The notes: generated by a model from the sequence alone, not told the origin. 64,000 nt of DNA from Pseudonocardia sp. CNS-139 (GCA_001942415.1 MKJX01000239.1:1-64000); one strand, 5' to 3'. Numbered from the stretch's first letter, positions 17,794 to 28,127 are shown. A program made the numbers and translations.

Positions 17794-18812
17794 TGAACCT
17801 GCCGCCGCGCTGGGTCCGGCGCGCGGTGCTGGCGCCTGCCGTGCTCGCGCTGACCGCCGGCGTGCTCGTGACGCTGCCGGTGTGGCTGCTCGTCGCCGCG
17901 GCCGTGTCACCGCTGCTGCCCGGCCGGATGCGGGTGCTGCGCGTGCTGTGGGTCGCGGTGCTCGCGCTCGTGCTGGAGAGCGCGGCGCTGGTCGCGCTCC
18001 TCGCGCTGTGGGTGGCGTCCGGGTTCGGGGCCGTGATCCGCACGCCGCCGATGCAGCGGCTGCACTACGGCGTGGTCGCGTGGTACCTGCGGGTGCTCTA
18101 CCGGGAGTCGGTGCGCGTGCTGCGGCTGCGCGTCGAGATCGAGGGCCCCGACCCGGACGAGTACCTCGGCCGCCCGCTGCTCGTCTTCTGCCGGCACGCC
18201 GGGCCCGGTGACTCGTTCCTGCTGGTCCACGCCCTGGTCAACTGGTACGCGCGGGAGCCGCGCATCGTGCTGGCCGCCGCCCTCCAGTGGGACCCGGCGC
18301 TGGACGTCGTGCTCAACCGGCTGCCCAACAGGTTCCTGTCCGCGCACGACGTCGGCCGGTCGGACCCGGACGGCGACCGGACGGAGCGGCGCATCGCGGA
18401 CCTGGCGTCCTCGCTCGACGGCGACGACGCGTTCGTGCTCTTCCCCGAGGGCGGCAACTTCAACCGAGCGCGCCGGCTCGCCGGCATCCGCCGGCTGCGG
18501 GACGGCGGGTTCGAGGAGATGGCACGCCGGTCCGAGGCCATGCGGCACGTGCTGCCGCCGCGTCCGGGCGGGGTGTCGGCCGCGCTCGCCGCCGCGCCGG
18601 ACGCGGACGTCGTGTGGGTCGCGCACGCCGGCCTCGACCACCTCTACTCGACGGCCGACATCTGGCGCGCGCTCCCGCTCGACACGACGGTGCGGATGCG
18701 CTGGTGGCGGGTGCCGCACGACGAGGTGCCGCGGGACGACGCCGTCGACTGGCTCTACGACTGGTGGAAGCGGATCGACGACTGGGTCGACGCCACCCGC
18801 AACGGCGAGTGA
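17793..18812 (+). CDS. PlsC-like 1-acylglycerol-3-phosphate acyltransferase
   Basis: Two membrane helices at the N-terminus (LAPAVLALTAGVLVTLPVWL and a second near residues 45-75) precede the acyltransferase domain. CRHAGPGDS carries the HX4D motif and LFPEGGNF the substrate-binding block. The family transfers acyl groups to lysophosphatidate or lysophospholipids at the membrane. With 339 residues it is longer than PlsC because of a C-terminal region rich in Trp (MRWWRVPHDEVP). The gene is intact and coupled to the patatin gene upstream. Confidence 0.85.
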   Translation: MNLPPRWVRRAVLAPAVLALTAGVLVTLPVWLLVAAAVSPLLPGRMRVLRVLWVAVLALVLESAALVALLALWVASGFGAVIRTPPMQRLHYGVVAWYLRVLYRESVRVLRLRVEIEGPDPDEYLGRPLLVFCRHAGPGDSFLLVHALVNWYAREPRIVLAAALQWDPALDVVLNRLPNRFLSAHDVGRSDPDGDRTERRIADLASSLDGDDAFVLFPEGGNFNRARRLAGIRRLRDGGFEEMARRSEAMRHVLPPRPGGVSAALAAAPDADVVWVAHAGLDHLYSTADIWRALPLDTTVRMRWWRVPHDEVPRDDAVDWLYDWWKRIDDWVDATRNGE

Positions 18813-18916
18813 CAGCTGCGAGCCTGGGCATGACAGTGCCAGGTTGGGCGGTGCGATCGCCGCTAGCGTCGATCACGAAGCACTGTGCACTATCGCGTTG
18901 AATCGAGGAGCCACCG

Positions 18917-19788
18917 ATGGAGATCGGTCTGCACGTCGCGGACTTCACGTACCCGTCCGGGCCGGCAGCGCTCGCCGACGACCTCACCCGCATCGTGACC
19001 ACGGCCGAGGAGGCCGGGTTCGCCCGCGTCAGCGTCATGGACCACGTCTGGCAGATCGGCGGCCTCGGCCCGGCCGAGCACGAGATGCTGGAGGCGTACA
19101 CGACGCTCGGCTACATCGCCGCGCGCACCGAGCGCGTCCAGCTGCTGGCCTGGGTCACGGCCGTGACCTACCGCGAGCCCGGGATGCTCGCCAAGCTCGT
19201 CACCACGCTCGACGTGCTGTCGAAGGGGCGTGCGTGGCTGGGCATCGGTGCCGCCTGGAACGGCGACGAGGCCGCCGGGCTCGGCCTGCCGTTCCCGCCC
19301 ACGGCCGAGCGGTTCGAGCGGCTGGAGGAGACGCTGCAGATCTGCCTGCAGATGTGGAGCGACAGCGACGCACCGTACAAGGGCAGCCACTACGAGCTCG
19401 CCCGCACGCTCAACTCGCCGCAGGCGCTGCGCCGCCCGCACCCGCCGATCCTGATCGGTGGGGGAGGGGAGAAGAAGACGCTGCGGCTCGTCGCCCGGTA
19501 CGCCCAGGCGTGCAACCTGTTCGGCGGCCCGGACGTCGCGCGCAAGCTGGACGTCCTGCGCGGGCACTGCGAGGCCGTCGCCGGCCGTACGACGAGATCG
19601 AGAAGACCGTGATGGTCGCGATCGACCCGGGCGAGAAGGGCGAGAAGATCGACGCGCTGGTGGAGCAGCTGCGCGGGTTCGCCGCGCTGGGCTTCACCGA
19701 GGCCCACGGGTGGGTGCCGCGGGTGTCGGAGATCGAGCCGCTGCGCCTGATCGGCCGGGAGGTGATCCCGGCGGTCGCGGGGTTCTGA
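18917..19788 (+). CDS. LLM-class F420-dependent oxidoreductase
   Basis: A luciferase-like TIM-barrel flavin/F420 enzyme. MEIGLHVADFTYPSG opens strand 1; DHVWQIGGLGP, GRAWLGIGAAWNGDEAAGLG and PPILIGGGGEKKTLRLVARY are the cofactor-binding segments that match actinobacterial F420 enzymes. A frameshift near 19585 precedes the tail VMVAIDPGEKGEKIDALVEQ. Corrected length is about 290 residues. GAGGAG stands before ATG 18917. The substrate is unknown. Confidence 0.85.
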
Positions 19789-19862
19789 CGGGTTCCGACG
19801 TCACAGGTCCGGGCCCGGCGCCCGGCTGTAACGTGCGCCAGCGGGCTGACCGAGGGAGAGCC

Positions 19863-21309
19863 ATGACCGTGCCAGAGGGCAAGAGCCGCATCGGCGTGAC
19901 CGGGCTGGCGGTGATGGGGGCGAACCTCGCCCGCAACATCGCCCGCCGCGGCACGCCGGTGGCGGTGCACAACCGCACCGCCGCCCGCACCAGGGAGTTC
20001 ATGGAGGCGTACGGCGCGGAGGGCGCGTTCACCGCCGCCGAGACCGTCGAGGACTTCGTCGCGGCGCTGGAGCGGCCGCGGCGGATCATCGTCATGGTCA
20101 AGGCGGGCGCGCCGGTCGACGCGGTGATCGAGGAGCTGGCCCCGCTGCTCGACGAGGGCGACATCGTCATCGACGCCGGCAACTCGCACTTCCCGGACAC
20201 GAAGCGGCGCACCGCGGAGTGCGCGGCCCGCGGCCTGCGGTTCATGGGCGTCGGGGTGTCCGGCGGCGAGGAGGGCGCGCTGCTCGGGCCGAGCATCATG
20301 CCCGGCGGCGACCCGGCGGCTACGCCGAGGTCGAGGAGGTCTTCACCGGTATCGCCGCGCAGGTCGACGGCACGCCGTGCTGCGTGCACGTCGGGCCGGA
20401 CGGCGCCGGGCACTACGTCAAGATGGTGCACAACGGCATCGAGTACGCCGACATCCAGCTCATCGCCGAGGCGTACGACCTGCTGACGCACGTGGCCGGG
20501 CTGGACGCGCCGGCGATCGGCAAGATCTTCGAGGAGTGGAACTCCGGTGACCTGGAGTCGTTCCTCATCGAGATCACCGCCGAGGTGCTCCAGAAGACCG
20601 ACGCGCGCACCGGCCGCCCGCTCGTCGACGTCGTGCTCGACCAGGCCGAGCAGAAGGGCACCGGCCGCTGGACGGCGATCGACGCCCTGGATCTGGGCGT
20701 GCCGCTCACCGGCATCACCGAGGCGGTGTTCGCGCGCACGCTCTCCGCGCTGCGCGACGAGCGCAGGGCCGCGTCCACCACGCTCGCCGGGCCGGTGCCG
20801 GGCGCGGGGAGGACCGCGGCGACCTGGTCGACGACATCCGGCAGGCCCTCTACGCCAGCAAGGTCGTGGCGTACGCGCAGGGCTTCGCGCAGATGCGGGC
20901 CGCGTCGAAGGCGAACGACTGGGACCTCGACCTCGGTGCGATGGCCACCATCTGGCGCGGCGGCTGCATCATCCGGGCGCAGTTCCTCAACCGCATCCGC
21001 GACGCGTACGCCGAGCACGGCGAGGTGGAGAACCTGCTGATGGTGCCCTACTTCACCGAGGCCGTCGCCGACGCGCAGGACGCGTGGCGGCGGGTGGTGA
21101 TGACCGCGACCGAGCAGGGCGTCGCGATCCCGGCGTTCGCGAGCTCGCTCTCGTACTACGACGGCTACCGGCGCGAGCGCGGCCCGGCCAACCTCATCCA
21201 GGGGCTGCGCGACTTCTTCGGCGCGCACACCTACCGGCGCGTCGACGCGGAGGGCTCGTTCCACACCCGGTGGGCGCAGGACGGCACCGAGGTCCGTACC
21301 GACGTCTGA
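19863..21309 (+). CDS. gnd: 6-phosphogluconate dehydrogenase (decarboxylating)
   Basis: Oxidative pentose-phosphate enzyme making ribulose 5-phosphate, CO2 and NADPH. GVTGLAVMGANLARNIARRG is the dinucleotide site with an NADP-type VHNRT, and VSGGEEGALLGPSIMPGG and HYVKMVHNGIEYADIQL are the substrate and catalytic segments. At about 482 residues it is the long dimeric form. Two frameshifts, near 20320 and 20812, break the frame; the first fits a lost C in GGCTAC. It ends TRWAQDGTEVRTDV and meets the DHA2 pump convergently within 30 bases. Confidence 0.93.
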
Positions 21310-21336
21310 GGCGACGTCTGACGGTCTCCCGCCGGG

Positions 21337-22764
21337 TCAGCGCCCGCGACGGCGGCGGCGACCGGCCCGACCGGGCCAGGAGGTGCGCCGGGGCGGTGAA
21401 CGCCAGCACCGCGGCCAGCCCGACGAGCAGCACCGCGGCGGGCAGCAGCAGCGACTGCGCCATCGCGGTGCTGAACCCGTCCTGCACCGCGGCGGGCAGC
21501 CGGCCGCCCGTGTCGGCGTCGGCGGGCATCCCGGGCAGCAGCGCGGCCAGCCGCGACTGCATGATCGCCGCGATCCCCGCGCTGCCGAGCACGGCGCCGA
21601 CCTGGCGCGTGGTGTTGTAGACGCCGCTGCCCGCGCCCGCCTGCGACATCGGCAGGTTGCGGGTGGCGGTCGTCGCGATCGGCGCCCACAGGAAGCCGTT
21701 GGCCACGCCGAGCAGCGTGATCGGCAGCAGCAGCTCCCACACCGGTGCGTCCGGCTGGAGCACCAGGCGAGCCAGACCAGCGAGACCGGGAAACACGCCA
21801 TCCCGATGCCCGCGACCCAGCGCGGGTGCGCGCGGTCGGTCAGCCGGCCGACGAACGGCGCGAGCGCTCCCGAGACGACCGCCATCGGCACGAGCAGCAG
21901 CGCCGCCTGCGTCGGGGTGAACCCGCGGACCTCCTGCGCGTAGAGCATCAGCGGGAACGCCAGCGCGGTCACCGCGAACGCGACCGCCGTGATCGCGACG
22001 TTCGCCAGCCCGAAATTGCGGTCGCGGAAGAGCGAGAGCGACAGCAGCGGCTCGCCGCGGGTGCGCCGCTGCCACAGCAGGAACAGCGCCAGCACCACCA
22101 CACCTGCCGCGATGAGCACCCACACCGCGCGCCCCAGTCGTAGGTCTGGCCCTCCTGGATGCCGAAGACCAGCAGGAACATGCCCACCGCGCTCAGCACC
22201 ACGCCGAGCAGGTCGAAGCGGTGCACGTGCGTCTCCAGCGCCGGGACCAGCCGGACGGCCAGCACGAACGCCACCACCCCGACGGGCACGTTGACGAAGA
22301 AGATCCACTCCCAGCCGAGCCCGTCCACGAGCACGCCGCCGAGGATCGGCCCGACCAGCGTCGCGACGCCGGCGACCGCGCCCCACAGGCTCATGGCCCG
22401 GCCGCGCTTGTCCGCGGGGAACGTGCGGGTGATCACGGCCATCGTCTGCGGCGTCATCATCGAGGCGCCCAGGCCCTGGAAGACCCGCGCGACGACGAGC
22501 TCGCCCACGCTGTTCGTCAGGCCGCACCACAGCGACGCGAGCGTGAACAGGGCGAGCCCGACCAGGTAGACGTTCTTGGGGCCGAACCGGTCGCCCAGGC
22601 GCCCGGTGACCAGCAGCGGCACGGCGTAGGCGAGCAGGTAGGCGCTCGTGACCCAGACGACGGCGTTCACGTCGGCGCCGAGGCCCGTCATGATCGCCGG
22701 CGTCGCGACGGACACGATCGTCGCGTCCACCAGGATCATGAAGAACCCGATCACGAGGGCCCAC
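21337..22764 (-). CDS. DHA2-type MFS multidrug transporter
   Basis: A 14-TM proton antiporter of the EmrB/QacA type. GFFMILVDATIVSVATPAI is TM1, LLVTGRLGDRFGPKNVYLVG is motif A, and VARVFQGLGASMMTPQTMAV and GPILGGVLVDGLGWEWIFFV follow. Frameshifts near 22133 and 21770 are needed; between them DRNFGLANVAITAVAFAVTA continues the fold, and GVANGFLWAPIATTATRNLP the last third. The true start probably lies a little upstream, next to the PadR stop at 22804, with another break in between; the end near 21337 is also uncertain. The PadR regulator immediately upstream likely controls it. Confidence 0.85.
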   Translation of the reverse strand: MGPRDRVLHDPGGRDDRVRRDAGDHDGPRRRRERRRLGHERLPARLRRAAAGHRAPGRPVRPQERLPGRARPVHARVAVVRPDEQRGRARRRAGLPGPGRLDDDAADDGRDHPHVPRGQARPGHEPVGRGRRRRDAGRADPRRRARGRARLGVDLLRQRARRGGGVRAGRPAGPGAGDARAPLRPARRGAERGGHVPAGLRHPGGPDLRLGRAVWVLIAAGVVVLALFLLWQRRTRGEPLLSLSLFRDRNFGLANVAITAVAFAVTALAFPLMLYAQEVRGFTPTQAALLLVPMAVVSGALAPFVGRLTDRAHPRWVAGIGMACFPVSLVWLAWCSSRTHRCGSCCCRSRCSAWPTASCGRRSRRPPPATCRCRRRARAAASTTPRARSAPCSAARGSRRSCSRGWPRCCPGCPPTPTRAAGCPPRCRTGSAPRWRSRCCCPPRCCSSGWPRCWRSPPRRTSWPGRAGRRRRRGR

Positions 22765-22803
22765 AGCGCGGGCCAGGGCTCGCGGGCCCCGTCCCGGCCG
22801 GGG

Positions 22804-23385
22804 TCACAGGCGGTCGTCGAGAGGCCATCGCAGTTCCTTGCGTTCGAGGCGACCGATGAGGTCGGTGAGCCAGCTCAGTTCGGTGGAGAGCAGTGCCTGG
22901 GTGTACCGGCCGGCCAGCGTGTACGCCTCCTCGACGGGCACCGCGTCCGCGGCGTCGAGGGCGGCGCCCGTCTCGTCGTGCGTGGCCCGCAGCCGGTCCA
23001 CGCGGCCGGTGAGCAGCTCGACGACCTCGCGGCGGGGCAGGTTGTGCGCCTCGGCCAGCGCGACCGGGAAGACCGGGAACTCGTTGACCGGAGCGGCCAG
23101 CACCCCGCGGATCCGGTCGGCGAGCGCGGCGCGGCCGGACGGCGTGACGCGGTAGGTCGTGCGCTCGGGGCGCCCGCCGTCCCGGTCGGTGCCGGTGGCC
23201 TCGACGTGGCCGAGCCCGGCCAGCCGGTCGACCGTGTGGTACAGCGAGCCGGGCCGGACCTTCACGATCCGGTCCTCGCGGCGTTCGACGAGCAGCCGGT
23301 ACATCTCGTACGGGTGCATGGGCCGCTCGCTGAGCAGCGCCAGCACGCTGATGCCCAGCGGGGTGAGGCTCACGGTGCCGCCCAT
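22804..23385 (-). CDS. PadR-family transcriptional regulator
   Basis: At 193 residues, the N-terminal winged helix (SLTPLGISVLALLSERPMHP, MYRLLVERREDRIVKV, GSLYHTVDRLAGLGHVEATG) is typical PadR, followed by a Vir-like helical dimerisation domain ending LERKELRWPLDDRL. These regulators repress drug pumps and release on binding small aromatic or drug molecules. It is directly followed by the DHA2 transporter, and a palindrome sits just before its ATG at 23385. The gene is intact. Confidence 0.9.
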   Translation of the reverse strand: MGGTVSLTPLGISVLALLSERPMHPYEMYRLLVERREDRIVKVRPGSLYHTVDRLAGLGHVEATGTDRDGGRPERTTYRVTPSGRAALADRIRGVLAAPVNEFPVFPVALAEAHNLPRREVVELLTGRVDRLRATHDETGAALDAADAVPVEEAYTLAGRYTQALLSTELSWLTDLIGRLERKELRWPLDDRL

Positions 23386-23399
23386 TGGTCCGCAGTGAT

Positions 23400-23415
23400 T
23401 ATTCCGTGCGGAATA
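23400..23415. promoter_or_regulatory. Palindrome upstream of padR, candidate operator
   Basis: TATTCC (23400-23405) and GGAATA (23410-23415) form a perfect 6-bp inverted repeat with a 4-base centre, extended by partial symmetry to TTATTCC/GGAATATA. It lies 15 bases from the PadR start codon. The AT-rich sequence contrasts with the GC-rich surroundings and probably overlaps the promoter. Confidence 0.6.
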
Positions 23416-23455
23416 TACACCCGGACGGGTGGCGCGGACCCGGGAGTGACGGGCG

Positions 23456-24033
23456 CTACGTGAGCCGGTCGAGGTCGAGCCGGACGGGGAACGGCTCGTC
23501 GGTGGTGAACACGCCGCTCACCGGGCGGTCGTCGGCGTAGCCGAGCTCGCCGGCGTGGTGGCAGGCGGTCAGCGTGGGGCGGTCGTCGATCTCGATGATC
23601 CAGTAACGGGGGATGCCGGCGTCGGCGTACTCGTCGTGCTTGACGGAGTGGTCGGTGCGGCGGGAGCCTCGGAGACGATCTCGATGGCCAGCACGACCTC
23701 GCTCGCCCGGATCAGCCCGCCCTCGCGGGTGCGGCGCTCCAGACCGGCGCGCGTGACGACGGAGATGTCGGGGATCCGTACGAACCCGGGGCGGTGGCCC
23801 GCCACGAGCCCGAGGTCGACACCCACCTCAGGCAGCACCTCGAGGTGCCCCGGCGTTCGCGGAGTGAGGCCGATGAGCAGTTGTCGCAGGCACCGCTGGT
23901 GCTCGGGGATCGGCGGCGGCGCCATGATGATGTGACCTTCTTGCAACTCGTACCGGCCGTCGAGGGCCTCGGGCAGTGCGGCGAACTCGGCGACGGTCAG
24001 CAGTCGCGGCGGCTGCAACGGAAGTGCCGTCAT
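23456..24033 (-). CDS. Uma2-family (DUF820) restriction-endonuclease-fold protein
   Basis: RLLTVAEFAALPEALDGRYE followed by LQEGHIIMAPPPIPEHQR is the typical Uma2 opening. The PD-(D/E)XK-like core is IPDISVVTRAG and EVVLAIEIVSE. A frameshift near 23660 precedes KHDEYADAGIPRYWIIEID, which carries the conserved Lys-Tyr and a final strand, and the end ALTACHHAGELGYADD-like tail to LDLDRLT at 23456. Corrected length is about 193 residues. The family is abundant in actinomycetes and cyanobacteria but its substrate is unknown. Confidence 0.82.
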
Positions 24034-24156
24034 GGCCGACAGTGTGGCACGGTGCCCCGGTGGTCCGGCCCGGCTCGACCGCGTGTCCCGGGCACCGATG
24101 AGTTTCCGGCCGGCCCGTGGTCCCACCCCCGACACCACACACAGGAGGAGCCCACC

Positions 24157-24584
24157 ATGGCCCGCAAGCTGTTCGTCAACATCGCCGTCGCCGACGTGCA
24201 GGCGTCCGCCGCGTTCTTCACGAAGCTCGGCTTCACGTTCGACCCGCGCTTCACCGACGAGCACGCGACGCTGATGAACATCAACGAGGACACCGCGGTG
24301 ATGCTGCTCGACCACACCCGGTTCGCCGACTTCGCGACCCGCCCGATCGCCGACCCGAACACCGCCACCGAGGTGATCCTCGCGGTCTCGGCCGAGAGCC
24401 GCGACGAGGTGGACGACCTGGTCACCACGGCGATCTCGGCCGGCGCCGCGGTGGCCCGCGACACCGAGGACCACGGCTTCATGTACCAGCGCAGCTCCAC
24501 GACCTCGACGGGCACCTGTGGGAGGTCGCGCACATGGACGAGGCCGCGCTCGCCGCGATGATGGAGCCGGGCGAGCAGCAGTAG
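24157..24584 (+). CDS. VOC-family protein (glyoxalase/bleomycin-resistance fold)
   Basis: About 142 residues of paired beta-alpha-beta modules: LFVNIAVADVQASAAFFTKL begins the first and VILAVSAESRDEVDDLVTTA the second. A frameshift near 24498 leads to the end FHDLDGHLWEVAHMD-like segment DLDGHLWEVAHMDEAALAAM, which brings the usual terminal Glu metal ligand. AGGAGG stands seven bases before ATG 24157. The closest type is the small actinobacterial VOC proteins of unknown substrate. Confidence 0.82.
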
Positions 24585-24596
24585 GGCCTGGTCAGC

Positions 24597-25668
24597 TCAG
24601 GCGGCGGCCGGGGCGCGGAGCAGCGCGACCACCTCGCGCGCCGCGGCCCGGCCGGCGCGGTTGGCGCCGATCGTGCTCGCGCTCGGCCCGTAGCCGACGA
24701 GGTGGACGCGCGGGTCGGCGCGCACCCGCGTGCCGTCCACCGCGATCCCGCCGCCGCGGCCGCGCAGCCGCAGCGGGGTGAGGTGGCCCAGCGCCGCGCG
24801 CCAGCCGGTGGCCCAGAGGATCACGTCGGCGGCGGCGGTGCTGCCATCGGCCCAGACCACCCGTCCGGGGTGATCCGCTCGAACATCGGCAGCCGGTGCA
24901 GTACGCCCGCGTCCTGCGCGGCGCGCACCTCGGGGGTCAGCGCGAGCCCCGTCACGCCGACGACGCTCTGCGGGGCCAGGCCCGCCCGCACCCGCTCCTC
25001 GACCCGGGCGACGGCGGCCCGGCCCCACTCCTCGGAGAACGGGCCGTCACGGAACTCCGGCGGCCGGCGGGTCACCCACGTCGTCCCGGCCGCCACCGGG
25101 GCGATCTCCATCAGCAGCTGCACGGCCGACGTGCCGCCGCCGACGACCACCACCCGCCGGCCCGCGAACTCGGCCGGCCCGCGGTACTCGACGGTGTGCA
25201 GCTGCCGTCCGCGGAACGTCCCGCGCCCGGGTAGTGCGGCCGGAACGGCTGCGTCCAGGTGCCGGTCGCGTTGATCAGGGCGCGCGTGCGCCAGGTGCCG
25301 GCGCCGGTCTCGACGAGCAGGTCGGGCGCGGTGTCCCGGACGGCCGTGACGTGCACCGGACGGCGGACCCGCAGGTCGAACCGGTTCTCGTACGCCGCGA
25401 AGTACTCCGGGACCACCTGCGCGGCGGGGAGCGTCGGGTCGGCGGGCGCGAACGGGAGCCCGGGCAGGTCGGAGATCCGGTGCGCCCTGTCCACGCGCAG
25501 CGTCGGCCAGCGGTGCCGCCACGCGCCGCCGGGCCCGTCCTCGCCGTCGAGCACCACGAGGTCGCGGCCCGGCTCCAGGCCGTGGCGGCGCAGCCCGTAC
25601 GCGGCCGACAGCCCGGCCTGCCCGGCCCCGATCACGACGAGTCCACGCTCACCGGCTCCACGACCCAC
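24597..25668 (-). CDS. Flavin-containing monooxygenase-like NAD(P)/FAD protein
   Basis: Two Rossmann motifs are seen: VVIGAGQAGLSAAYGLRRHG for FAD near the N-terminus and VVVVGGGTSAVQLLMEIAP for NAD(P)H in the middle. ATGWRAALGHLTPL and HLVGYGPSASTIGANRAG close the fold. This order fits single-component flavin monooxygenase-like proteins, in the CzcO/YpdA-like group. Frameshifts lie near 25228 and 24865. I start at GTG 25668. It lies immediately after a methyltransferase gene on the same strand. The substrate is unknown. Confidence 0.8.
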
Positions 25669-26442
25669 GTGAATCGCCGGACGGGCCGGCGCCATCCCGC
25701 TCAGGCGTCGGCGGCGGAACAGCGGCCGGCCAGAGGAACGGCTCGCCGAACCAGGGCGAGTCCGGCGGCCTGCCTCGGGGCCGCATGCGGCGCAGCTCGA
25801 CCTCGGTGAGGTCGCAGAAGATCCGCCGCAGCGGGTGGGGGTGTAGGCGAGGCCGCCCTGCAAGTGCCGGCCGCGGTAGACGTCGAGGTCGGACTGCTCC
25901 GAGCCGACGCCGTCCGTCGCGAAGCAGCTCATCGCCAGGTGCCCGCCGGGCGCCAGCGCGCGGTCGACGAACGCGAGGTAGGTGATGCGGCGGTGCGGCG
26001 GCAGGTGGTGGAAGCAGCCCGAGTCGTAGATCAGGTCGTAGCGCCCGCCCAGCTCGGCGTCGCCGAGGGTGAACGCGTCGCCGGCGAGGAAGCGCACCTC
26101 GGCGCCCACCTCCGCGGCCCGCTCCCGCGCCCACGCGACGGCCGCCGGGGCGAGGTCCACGGCGTCCACCGCGAACCCGGCCGACGCGAGGTGGATGGCG
26201 TTGCGGCCCGGCCCGCAGCCCAGGTCCAGCGCCCGGCCCGGGCGCAGCAGCCCGCTCTCCACCCACCGGGCGAGGCTCTCGTCCGGCTTCGCGACGAAGA
26301 ACGGCACCGGCCTCGAGCGGTCGGCGTAGAACTCGTCCCACCAGGTGGCGCCGTCCGCGCCGGTCCAGCGGTGGGCGTCGGGCTCGAAGAGCCCGTCGAG
26401 CAGTCTCAGCAGGTCCTCGACGGTGCGCGTGCTGCGGTCCAC
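25649..26442 (-). CDS. Class I SAM-dependent methyltransferase
   Basis: The SAM site LDLGCGPGRNAIHLASAGF is complete, followed by VDAVDLAPAAVAWARERA and YDLIYDSGCFHHLPPHRR. A leader with WWDEFYADRSRPVPFFVAKP is the usual substrate cap of this actinobacterial subfamily. A frameshift near 25838 precedes HPLRRIFCDLTEVELRRM and SPWFGEPFLWPA. The end is uncertain, between 25701 and 25649, because the frame may break again. Its 3' end abuts or overlaps the flavoprotein gene, suggesting one transcript. Confidence 0.8.
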
Positions 26443-26496
26443 CCGGGCTCCTCCAGGCAGTGGCGATCTCCTGCGAGTCTGCCCGGGTGAGGGCGT

Positions 26497-27491
26497 TCAG
26501 GCCACCGACACGCGCGCCGGGAACGGCGTGGCGGTGAACCGCGCCGCCCAGCCCGTGACGTCGGCGACGCTCGCGTTGCCGCCGCAGACCACCAGACCGA
26601 GGTGCGCGCCCGGACCGACCCGCTCCAGCACGCCGTGCGCCGCCGGCACCAGGCAGCCGGCCGCCGGCTCGGCCCACACCCGGCCGTCCTCGGCGAGGGT
26701 GAGGGTGCCGCGCACGGCGTCGGCGTCCGGCACCACGAGCACGTCGTCCACCAGCGCGGTGACGTGGTCGTAGGTGAGCTGGGAGACGTGCGGGGCGCTC
26801 AGCGTCGAGACGATCGAGGTCAGCTCGATGTCGACCGGCCCGCCGGCCGCGACGGCCCGCGACATCGCGTCGGCGCCCTCCGTCTCGACGCCCCACACCC
26901 GCACGCCCGGCAGCAGCGCGCGCACCGCGGCGGCCACGCCGGAGACCAGCCCGCCGCCGCCGATGCTGACCAGCACGTCGGTGACGTCGGGCGCGTCGGT
27001 CGCCAGCTCCAGGCCCACGGTGCCCTGGGCGGCGACGACCTCGCGGTCGTCGAACGGGTGCACGAGCGTCATCCCGGTTGTCACCAGCTCGTCCTGCAGG
27101 GCGAACGCGGCCGCCATGCCGGGCGCGAGACGGACGTCCGCGCCGGCCGCGCGGGCCGTCTCGACCGAGCGGACCGGCGCCGACTCGGGCATCACCACGG
27201 TGGCCGCGATGCCCAGCGCGCCGGCGACGTCGGCCAGCGCGCGGCCGTGGTTGCCGCCGCTGACCGCGACGACCCCCGCCGCGGGTCGGCGGCCGAGAGC
27301 CCGAGGAGCTTGTGGAACGCGCCGCGTGCCTTGAACGAGCCGCTGCGCTGCAGCAGCTCCAGCTTGGCGGTGACCGGCACGCCGAAGTGGGCGGCGAGCC
27401 CCGGGCTCGGGACGGTCGGCGTGCGCAGGACGCGTCCGGCGATGCGGTCCGCCGCCGCGGAGACGTCGTCGATCCCGATCAGGTCACCCAC
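26497..27491 (-). CDS. Threonine/serine dehydratase-like PLP enzyme
   Basis: A fold-type II pyridoxal-phosphate enzyme. The Lys of SGSFKARGA (Lys54) forms the Schiff base, and after a frameshift near 27285 VVAVSGGNHGRALADVAGA holds the phosphate loop. VLVSIGGGGLVSGVAAAVRA is the tetraglycine loop and VVCGGNAS the end. Length (about 330 residues) without a regulatory ACT domain fits catabolic threonine dehydratase or a serine racemase-like enzyme. GTG 27491 is the start. Confidence 0.85.
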
Positions 27492-27563
27492 GCCCGCCAC
27501 GCTACGCGCCGCGGTATCGGGGGCGGCCTGGCGGACGGCGCCCGGGAGTGGTGAGGTTGCCGC

Positions 27564-27995
27564 GTGCTGCGCGCGTCGCGGGTGGGGATGCTGAGCACCC
27601 GGTACGAGATCAGCGAGGCGGACGCGGTGCTCTGCACCTGGAAGCCGACGGCGTTCTTCGGCGGCGGTGAGTTCGTGCTGGACGGGCGCCGGTTCGAGGT
27701 CACCCGCGGCGGCTGGACGGGCCGGCGCTACCGCCTCTTCGACGAGACCGGCGAGCAGGTCGCGACGGCCGACGGGGTCGGGCGGCTGGCCTGGACGCTG
27801 GAGACCGGCGGTGTGACGTACTCGTTCGAGCGCACGTCGCTCTTCCGCAACGAGCACGTGCTGGCCGGCGAACCGGGCTCGGTGCGCCGCACCAGCGCGT
27901 GGTTCGGGGAGGCCGAGGCCGACCTCCCCGGCCTCCCGCAGCCCGTCCAGGTCTTCGTGCTGGCCAGCCTGCTGTCGGTCTGGGACGAGGACTGA
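27564..27995 (+). CDS. Small beta-rich protein, possibly Tubby/LURP-one-like
   Basis: An intact 143-residue protein dominated by short beta strands: LCTWKPTAFFGGGEFVLDG, RFEVTRGGWTGRRYRLFDET and TYSFERTSLFRNEHVL. Its alternation of charged turns and aromatic strands resembles Tubby-C/LURP-one beta-barrels, which bind membranes or scramble lipids, but the match is weak. Array 2 starts five bases after the stop. It diverges from the threonine-dehydratase gene. Confidence 0.6.
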   Translation: MLRASRVGMLSTRYEISEADAVLCTWKPTAFFGGGEFVLDGRRFEVTRGGWTGRRYRLFDETGEQVATADGVGRLAWTLETGGVTYSFERTSLFRNEHVLAGEPGSVRRTSAWFGEAEADLPGLPQPVQVFVLASLLSVWDED

Positions 27996-28000
27996 CCCCG

Positions 28001-28123
28001 ACTCGCGTACACCCAGACCCCGACTCGCGCGCGCTAATCCAGCGACTCGCGCGCACTTTTCCGGCGACTCGCGGGCCTGGGGCCTCCGGCCCCCCGCGAG
28101 TCGCTGGATTACTGTGCGCGAGT
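28001..28123. repeat. Array 2: 22-bp-period ACTCGCG repeats, four direct and two inverted
   Basis: Direct units begin at 28001, 28023, 28045 and 28067, exactly 22 bases apart. Inverted units close at 28101 and 28123, again 22 apart. The centre is GC-rich between ACTCGCGGGCC and CCGCGAGT and contains its own hairpin (GGGGCC and GGCCCC). Spacers repeat motifs of array 1: AATCCAGCG and TTTTCCGGCG. It lies between the convergent ends of the small protein gene (27995) and glpD (28128), leaving about five bases on each side. Confidence 0.95.
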
Positions 28124-28127
28124 CGCG

